Shown here in pieces: positions 1 to 3,989 of a DNA stretch of 7,013 nucleotides. Made by a program: the position numbers and the translations under genes. The notes beneath the pieces were generated by a model, which saw only the letters and a list, made by a program, of their open reading frames with translations, was not told the DNA's origin and ran no database searches. Origin of the DNA: Verrucomicrobia bacterium UBA3063 (lineage in GTDB: Bacteria > Verrucomicrobiota > Verrucomicrobiia > Methylacidiphilales > Verrucolacustridaceae); assembly GCA_002366885.1 (NCBI GenBank), contig DFCD01000038.1, positions 6,522 through 13,534 on the forward strand. Reading direction: 5' to 3'. Position 1 is the first letter of the stretch. The number at the start of each line of letters is the position of its first letter.

Positions 1-102
1 GTTCCCCTGCTCAAGCGGGCCCAGGAGATCAAGCCCCGGGAAAGCATCGCCAGGTATCTCGAGCAAATCGAGCGCCTCCTCAAAACCCGGGCCAAGAGCT
101 GA
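1..102 (+). CDS. 3' end of an unidentified gene (C-terminal 33 residues)
   Basis: The frame is open from the first base to a TGA at 100-102. It encodes a 33-residue tail rich in Lys, Arg and Glu (it begins VPLLKRAQEIKPRESIARYL and ends KTRAKS). The pattern of charged residues with regularly spaced Leu/Ile suggests an amphipathic helix, as at the end of a TPR-like or coiled-coil protein, but no family can be assigned from so little. Codons end mainly in G or C, as in the other genes here, which supports it as real. A short GC hairpin lies 13 bases past the stop. The start and most of the protein lie outside the window. Confidence 0.6.
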   Translation, partial: VPLLKRAQEIKPRESIARYLEQIERLLKTRAKS

Positions 103-115
103 CGTTCCTGATCCC

Positions 116-133
116 CGGGGCTTGGGAGCCCCG
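116..133 (+). terminator. GC hairpin after the first gene, weak terminator candidate
   Basis: CGGGGCT (116-122) and AGCCCCG (127-133) form a perfect 7-bp stem with a TGGG loop, 13 bases past the stop at 102. No T tract follows (the next bases are CCAAAACC), so it is not a canonical intrinsic terminator. It could be a 3'-end stabilising hairpin. The neighbouring palindrome CCGGGATCCCGG (149-160) has no loop and is less likely to matter. Confidence 0.3.
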
Positions 134-192
134 CCAAAACCAAACCGACCGGGATCCCGGGCCCTGTCCCTTCTCCCGTTCCAGCAGAAGGA

Positions 193-366
193 TTAGAGAC
201 AGTCGAGCCAGGTCGGCCGCGACTCACCCTCGATCCATTCCGCGGCCAGGTCGTCAGCCATGGCATCGATCGGCGGAACTGCGGCGGCGGTTTCCCCGGG
301 CGGGTAGAGCGCGTCTTCCACGGCCGGGTCGAGGTAGCAGATGGAGAGTGCGGGGGAGTTGTTCAT
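193..366 (-). CDS. small acidic hypothetical protein (57 aa)
   Basis: ATG at 366-364 and TAA at 195-193 give 57 residues starting MNNSPALSICYLDPAVEDAL and ending RPTWLDCL. It has eleven Asp/Glu, one Arg and no Lys, so it is strongly acidic. Codon third positions are overwhelmingly G or C across the frame, like the recognised genes, and this is the main reason to call it. It has no signal peptide or membrane segment, and I recognise no family. The frame stays open upstream to a start at 462, but that extension crosses the dyad and repeats of the control region, has a less natural composition and is not preferred. There is no clear ribosome-binding site before 366. It is divergent to the outer-membrane protein gene and converges on the gene ending at 102. 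It could be a chance GC-rich ORF. Confidence 0.42.
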   Translation of the reverse strand: MNNSPALSICYLDPAVEDALYPPGETAAAVPPIDAMADDLAAEWIEGESRPTWLDCL

Positions 367-397
367 GGGGTCAACGTGATCCCGTTTTCCAAAGTTT

Positions 398-449
398 CCA
401 GCAACGTTTTCGTGACAATTGATTTTGTCACTTTTTCCAAAACTGCTGG
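398..449. repeat. outer inverted repeat enclosing the dyad
   Basis: CCAGCA at 398-403 is matched by its reverse complement TGCTGG at 444-449. The centre of this pair (423.5) nearly coincides with that of the inner dyad (421.5), so the two form a nested palindrome of about 52 bp. The arms are only 6 bp, so chance is possible; the shared centre is what makes it worth recording. Confidence 0.3.
412..431. promoter_or_regulatory. perfect 20-bp dyad, candidate transcription-factor operator
   Basis: GTGACAATTGATTTTGTCAC is a perfect inverted repeat with 7-bp arms (GTGACAA/TTGTCAC) and a 6-base spacer. That geometry is typical of sites bound by dimeric helix-turn-helix regulators. Its centre is 93 bp before the barrel start and about 55 bp before the divergent ORF start. 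The regulator cannot be named from the sequence: the arms resemble CRP/FNR-like half sites only loosely. A role as an RNA hairpin is possible if transcription starts upstream of it. Confidence 0.5.
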
Positions 450-514
450 CACATTGCCCCAAGCCCCTCCCTTCCCTGCTCGCCTGCCTGGCTCCGGCCC
501 GACATCACCAAGGG

Positions 515-1291
515 GTGAAGCTGACCGGAGTCCTTGCTCTTGCGTTGGTTGGGGGAACTTCCCATCTTCTCGCCCAGTCTCCCGCCGGGGAGGAAAATTA
601 CGTTCCGCCCTGGATGCAGGAAGAGTCCAAGCAAACCGCCGCCCTGGACTGGTATGTCAGTCCGGCTGTGGGGATTTCCCTCATCCGAGACACCGACATC
701 AACCAGTTCTCCGGAGGCACTAGCGGCACGACCGTCTCCTCCAGCAGCGGTTTCCTCTCCTACGACCCAGGTTTTCGGATGGACCTGGCCGTTGGCGCAC
801 GCATCACCGACTGGTTTGCCCTGGAGTTCGCCCCGGGTTTTATGGTCAACAGCCTGAACTACCTCCAACCCAACGGGAATTTCACCATCGGGAGCCAGAC
901 CGTCCAGGGCGGACAACAGGTCAACCTCCAGGGCGATTACTACCAGATTCCCATGCTGGCCAATTTTCTCTTCACCATTCCGATTGATCCCCGCTTTACC
1001 ATTTCCGCCGGGTTCGGCGTCGGCGGCATGGTCACCGCCGTCCAGACCACCTCCGTGCAGGGAGTCAGCATGGAAACCTCGGACGGGATCAGCACCGCCC
1101 TTGCCTTTGCCTACGCCGGACAGTTCGGACTTGATTTCCCTTTCACGGAAAACATGCAAGCAGGGATCACTTACAAGTACACCGGCACCGGGGCTCAGGA
1201 CTTCACCGGGGGGTCCTTCTTCCAGTTCATCCAGGCCGAAAACGGCACCGCCACCCAATCCGTCCAGGCCTACTTTCTTTACCGCTTTTGA
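515..1291 (+). CDS. outer-membrane beta-barrel protein (258 aa)
   Basis: This is a secreted outer-membrane protein, probably a small beta-barrel of the OMP_b-brl/OmpW-like kind; its exact role (porin, adhesin or structural) is unknown. From GTG at 515 the protein opens with a signal peptide: a lone Lys at 2, a hydrophobic core at 4-14, and SHLLA-Q with probable cleavage after Ala20. The mature part alternates aromatic/hydrophobic and polar residues in strand-like stretches (46-58, 85-111, 141-156, 160-175, 195-210, 214-224, 246-258) with Gly-rich turns and a Ser/Thr/Gly-rich loop at 66-80. It ends in YRF; a terminal Phe is the classic recognition signal for the BAM assembly machinery. The frame is open back to a TTG at 419, but that extension overlaps the operator-like dyad and would put about 32 residues before the signal peptide, so GTG515 is preferred. 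No well-spaced Shine-Dalgarno site is visible. It stands alone, with a convergent gene ending 41 bases beyond. Confidence 0.82.
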   Translation: MKLTGVLALALVGGTSHLLAQSPAGEENYVPPWMQEESKQTAALDWYVSPAVGISLIRDTDINQFSGGTSGTTVSSSSGFLSYDPGFRMDLAVGARITDWFALEFAPGFMVNSLNYLQPNGNFTIGSQTVQGGQQVNLQGDYYQIPMLANFLFTIPIDPRFTISAGFGVGGMVTAVQTTSVQGVSMETSDGISTALAFAYAGQFGLDFPFTENMQAGITYKYTGTGAQDFTGGSFFQFIQAENGTATQSVQAYFLYRF

Positions 1292-1331
1292 GGTTGATCC
1301 TCCGCTTTTCTCCCGAGAAGGGACGTCCTGC

Positions 1332-1756
1332 TCACCTGCGCAGTTCTTTTTGAAGATTTTCAATCATCCAGGACAAAGCCCTGTTTTCCCCCTCTTTTCG
1401 CAACCGTTCCTCCCCCATCAGGGGCATCTCCTGAACGTTTCGCTCCCTCCACCATTCTGCCTTGAGCAGGAGGCTTTCCATGACCACCCGGGGATAGGCG
1501 GAAACGCCCTTGTTCGAGAGAGGATTCAAGGCCGGGAAGGCGTTCCGGCGGATGTGGAGATCCGCTCGGGGTTAACCCTGCCCAAATAGACCTGCTTTTC
1601 CATTTTCCAGAAACCCCACCACACGCCTGCGCCTGCCAGGATGAGTAGGACCATCAGGAGCACTGCCCGGATTTCGAAGAGACGGCCACGGGAAACACCG
1701 GGCCCCTGCGGGTCCCGGTATTTTCTACCACCAAAGAAGGCTAGCAACTTTCGCAT
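1332..1756 (-). pseudogene. small single-pass membrane protein gene with apparent -1 nt frameshift
   Basis: Two consecutive minus-strand frames look like one gene. The first (ATG 1756, TGA 1528-1526) gives MRKLLAFFGGRKYRDPQGPG, a basic segment, a membrane helix at about 31-50 (IRAVLLMVLLILAGAGVWWG), then QVYLGRVNP and an out-of-character Ser/Thr/Pro-rich tail. The second is open from 1571 to a TGA at 1334-1332; it could start on its own at a TTG (1529) overlapping the first stop. Read from 1571 it begins RADLHIRRNAFPALNPLSNK and continues as a charged domain rich in Glu, Arg and Trp. Adding one C to the CCCC run (GGGG at 1568-1571 on the plus strand) joins the frames into a single protein of about 141 residues with a cytoplasmic basic N-terminus, one membrane anchor and a probably external charged domain. 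Cause may be a sequencing error, true inactivation, or translational coupling of two small proteins. The family is not recognised. Confidence 0.6.
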
Positions 1757-1843
1757 CGAGGTATCTTATCCCTACCCGAACATGGCGTGTGTTACATTTC
1801 CGTTACCAAAGTTCCCGGGATAGGAGGCCGGAAAACAAGCAGA

Positions 1844-1867
1844 GGGGTCCATCGGCCCCGGATTTTT
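1844..1867 (+). terminator. plus-strand hairpin with T tract, terminator-like
   Basis: GGGGTC (1844-1849) pairs with GGCCCC (1854-1859), one G-U wobble included, around a CATC loop. It is followed by GGA and then TTTTT (1863-1867). This fits an intrinsic terminator acting on plus-strand transcription, although the T run is short and three bases off the stem. No plus-strand gene ends nearby: the barrel gene stops 550 bp earlier. It might stop an unseen small RNA or antisense transcription, or be chance. Confidence 0.3.
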
Positions 1868-1938
1868 ACGAACACCCGTTTTCGGACCACATCTGCACGT
1901 GGGGAGCGTCTCCCCGGGTCCATTCCCCCGGAATCGCA

Positions 1939-1953
1939 AAGGCCGGGGGCCTT
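1939..1953 (-). terminator. hairpin after the glycosyltransferase-PHP gene
   Basis: AAGGCC (1939-1944) and GGCCTT (1948-1953) form a 6-bp stem with a 3-base loop. A second GGCCTT at 1956-1961 offers an alternative, longer-looped pairing. In minus-strand sense it begins about ten bases after the TAG at 1965-1963. Two more stems follow (ATTCC/GGAAT at 1922-1934; GGGGAG/CTCCCC at 1901-1915). No U tract follows, so it is a terminator candidate only by position; it could equally be a 3'-end stabiliser. Confidence 0.35.
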
Positions 1954-1962
1954 CGGGCCTTC

Positions 1963-3918
1963 CTACCCGCCTAACGTTCCTTCGCCCACGGATACCTTCG
2001 GCTTCTGGAATTCCTCCGCGTTTCGCTGGTCCCCCGATACCAGGCTTGCCTTTCCGAACCGGTGATCCCGATAGAGCGTGATCGACACGTCCTTGTTTTC
2101 CCGAATGCAGGCCTTGATCGCCTCCGGATCCTTTTCACAAAAGAGCAGCGTCTTCCAACTGGTGAGGTGCTTCGGCTTGTGGAAATCACTCCCCGCAATG
2201 AAGGGCAACCGCTTGAGCCCCACCGGATTGAACAAATCGTCCCGGTTCCCGATCTCCCACGCGTCGATGTAAGGCTTATACTCTTCCTGCCGCTCCCAAA
2301 GAAACAGCGTGTCCCGCCCCCACATGGAAGTCATGTGGTGCGGATGGGCGGCAATCGTCAGACCGCCCTGCGCCCGCACCGCCTGGCAGATCTCCTTCAG
2401 TTTCAGGCCGGGATCGATCGGTTCCTTCAGATCCACACCCAACAGGTGGGCGGACCGCTTGGCCGTCAGGCCGTCCATGTTGAACTCCATGCCCGGAAAC
2501 AGGATCATCCGGTACTTGATCCAGGCCCGGTTCCGCTCCTCCTGCAGGGCCCGGAAATATTCCGGCAGGTCCTCGGCGGTCATCACCAATCCCGTCAGAT
2601 CCACCAGGCGCCCGATCAGGTTCCCCTTGTCGACGACATGATCGGTCACGGCCATCGCGTCAAACCCCCGCCGCCCGTAAAAATCCACCAACTCCCGCAG
2701 GCTCATCCGGCCGTCGGAGTAGACGGTGTGGCAATGCAGGTCGACCATCAGCAGCTGCTTTTTTCCGGTGACGGGAGCGGGTAGCAGCCGCAGTTCCGGC
2801 AGGCGTTCCGCCACCGTGGCCGACCGCACCCTCCGCACCACCGTCTCCGCTAACCGGTCCGCCGCCCCGGTCGACCGCCAGGCCTCCTTGCGGGCCCGCC
2901 GCCGCCACTCCCGGCACCCCACACCTCCTCCCTCCAGGGCGGCCTCCACCCTCTTGCCGATTTCCCCGGGAGAGTCAGCCAAGGCACCACATCCCAGCCG
3001 GACAACCAGCCGGCACATGTCCTTCCTCTCCTCGGCCTTCTTGCCGCCCTCCACCAGCACCACCGGCCGGCCGCTGGCGAGGATTTCCCGGACGGTGATA
3101 ATCCCCGGCTTGGTGATGACCAGATCATGCTCCCGGATCAGCCCGGCCAAATCCTTGATCCAGCCCCTGACCTCGAACCGCTCCTCCTTTCCAAAAACTT
3201 TTTTCAAGTCCGCCTTGAGCTCCTCCTCGCGTCCCACCACCGCCGTCACCCGGATTGCCTGGTTTTCCAGAAGCTTCTCCACCGTGCGGATCGCTTTCCG
3301 GCGGCGGGAATTCACCAGATAGAGAACGCGGAAAGGTGCGCCCTGCCGGGCTCTAGGCTCGCTCTTTTCCCTGCACACAAACTCCGGCCGAACCGGCCAG
3401 CCGCCGGGCCGGACTTCGCCCACCGTGGGATGCCTCCGCTTCAATTCGGTGGCCGGACCCTCGTCCGCCGCCCAGATCAGATCCGCCGGAACCTTCTCCC
3501 AGGCCCGCAAATCCTCCGCCTCCAGGGCCACGCCAATCCGTTGAAAACCCGCCTCGCTCCGGTCGCCCACCCGCTCCTGCAGCGCCAGACCCACGGCCGG
3601 GTCAAAAAAAACAACCAGCTCGGGCGACCCCTCGTCCAACGCCAGCGCGACGGAGCGGCGGAACTGCGGCCAGCGGGAACGACCGAGGGTGCCATCCGCG
3701 GTGCGGCGGACCCACTTGAGAAGCTTTTCCGTTTCCCCTTTTTTCTTCCCCATCATCCCGCGAATCCGGGCAATCCAACCGCCTGTTCCCTCGTCCCCCA
3801 CCTCCCGGATTTCCACCCGGACATCGGTGCCGGCTAGGTCCTCGATCCGGTCCCGCAGGGTTCGCGCGGCATAATGGTGTTCTTCCTGGCCGCTTGTCAG
3901 GATCAACACGTCCCGCAT
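1963..3918 (-). CDS. fusion of GT-B (MGDG-synthase-like) glycosyltransferase and PHP phosphoesterase (651 aa)
   Basis: Residues 1-370 read as a GT-B glycosyltransferase related to MGDG synthase/GT28. The N-terminal fold starts MRDVLILTSG with HHYAA at 14-18 where the family has GGGHxxAA. The second Rossmann fold starts near 196 (FRVLYLVNS). The donor-site region is at 265-288 (DLVITKPGIITVREILASGR, Glu278), then 289-311. Residues 390-620 are a PHP metal-dependent phosphoesterase domain: DLHCHT (His395, His397), SDG at 401-403, TDH at 425-427, GMEF (Glu478), His491, HPHH at 525-528, GSDFH (Asp578, His580). The usual PHP ligand set appears intact, so phosphoester hydrolysis is likely; the substrate is unknown. 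The GT half lacks the usual glycine-rich loops and may not be active. No signal peptide or obvious membrane helix is visible, so it is probably cytosolic or membrane-peripheral. ATG 3918 is the natural start, with a weak GAGAAAG upstream. The gene follows comEC by 71 bp and is probably in the same operon. A role in glycolipid or envelope metabolism is inference. Confidence 0.85.
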   Translation of the reverse strand: MRDVLILTSGQEEHHYAARTLRDRIEDLAGTDVRVEIREVGDEGTGGWIARIRGMMGKKKGETEKLLKWVRRTADGTLGRSRWPQFRRSVALALDEGSPELVVFFDPAVGLALQERVGDRSEAGFQRIGVALEAEDLRAWEKVPADLIWAADEGPATELKRRHPTVGEVRPGGWPVRPEFVCREKSEPRARQGAPFRVLYLVNSRRRKAIRTVEKLLENQAIRVTAVVGREEELKADLKKVFGKEERFEVRGWIKDLAGLIREHDLVITKPGIITVREILASGRPVVLVEGGKKAEERKDMCRLVVRLGCGALADSPGEIGKRVEAALEGGGVGCREWRRRARKEAWRSTGAADRLAETVVRRVRSATVAERLPELRLLPAPVTGKKQLLMVDLHCHTVYSDGRMSLRELVDFYGRRGFDAMAVTDHVVDKGNLIGRLVDLTGLVMTAEDLPEYFRALQEERNRAWIKYRMILFPGMEFNMDGLTAKRSAHLLGVDLKEPIDPGLKLKEICQAVRAQGGLTIAAHPHHMTSMWGRDTLFLWERQEEYKPYIDAWEIGNRDDLFNPVGLKRLPFIAGSDFHKPKHLTSWKTLLFCEKDPEAIKACIRENKDVSITLYRDHRFGKASLVSGDQRNAEEFQKPKVSVGEGTLGG

Positions 3919-3935
3919 GAACTTTCTCTAGATTT

Positions 3936-3977
3936 CCACGGAAAAACCACAAGCGCCCCCGGGTGACATTTTCGTGG
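3936..3977 (-). repeat. imperfect inverted repeat in the leader of the glycosyltransferase-PHP gene
   Basis: CCACG-G-AAAA (3936-3945) and TTTTCGTGG (3969-3977) can pair over 9 bp with one bulged base, enclosing a GC-rich loop. It sits in the 71-bp gap between the comEC stop (3990) and the next start (3918), ending about 18 bases before that start. It could slow ribosome entry or act as a weak internal terminator/attenuator; in minus sense no U run follows the outer stem. Confidence 0.3.
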
Positions 3978-3989
3978 CGGAATTTTTCC

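Larger units (their letters stand above)
367..514. promoter_or_regulatory. divergent intergenic control region
   Basis: These 148 bases separate the start of the small minus-strand ORF from the GTG start of the barrel gene. The stretch around 385-442 is visibly richer in A/T than its surroundings. It contains a perfect dyad (412-431), TTTTCCAAA twice (385-393 and 433-441, 48 bp apart), a further TTTCCA (395-400), and an inverted CCAGCA/TGCTGG pair. I could not place convincing -35/-10 boxes on either strand. The arrangement suggests that expression of the barrel gene, and perhaps of the divergent ORF, is controlled here. Confidence 0.45.
1757..1962. other. 206-bp structured intergenic spacer
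   Basis: The spacer lies between the stop of the glycosyltransferase-PHP gene and the start of the small membrane-protein gene, both on the minus strand. It holds several short hairpins (1844-1859, 1901-1915, 1922-1934, 1939-1953). It must also hold whatever promoter drives the membrane-protein gene. On the minus strand TAAGAT, about 12 bases before the ATG at 1756, vaguely resembles a -10 box, but I find no good -35. No tRNA or known riboswitch fold is recognisable. Confidence 0.4.

Noticed and set aside
419..514. TTG at 419 as start of the barrel gene
   Set aside because: It would add 32 residues before a normal signal peptide and place the start inside the operator-like dyad.
1308..1319. 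TTCTCCCGAGAA palindrome between the convergent barrel and membrane-protein genes as a bidirectional terminator
   Set aside because: Only a 4-bp stem with a usable loop and no T tract on either strand; too weak to call.
428..1363. 311-residue minus-strand ORF opposite the barrel gene
   Set aside because: Gly/Glu-rich composition of a shadow frame; the plus strand has a signal peptide, strand pattern and terminal YRF, so it is the coding strand.
1757..1962. Possible tRNA or riboswitch in the spacer
   Set aside because: No cloverleaf, T-loop sequence or known aptamer core could be found; only short hairpins.
1787..2065. 92-residue plus-strand ORF near an AGGAGG-like sequence at about 1822-1827
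   Set aside because: The GGAGG is not followed by a start codon at suitable spacing, the ORF's own start lies before it, and the composition is Pro/Arg-rich shadow overlapping the end of the fusion gene.
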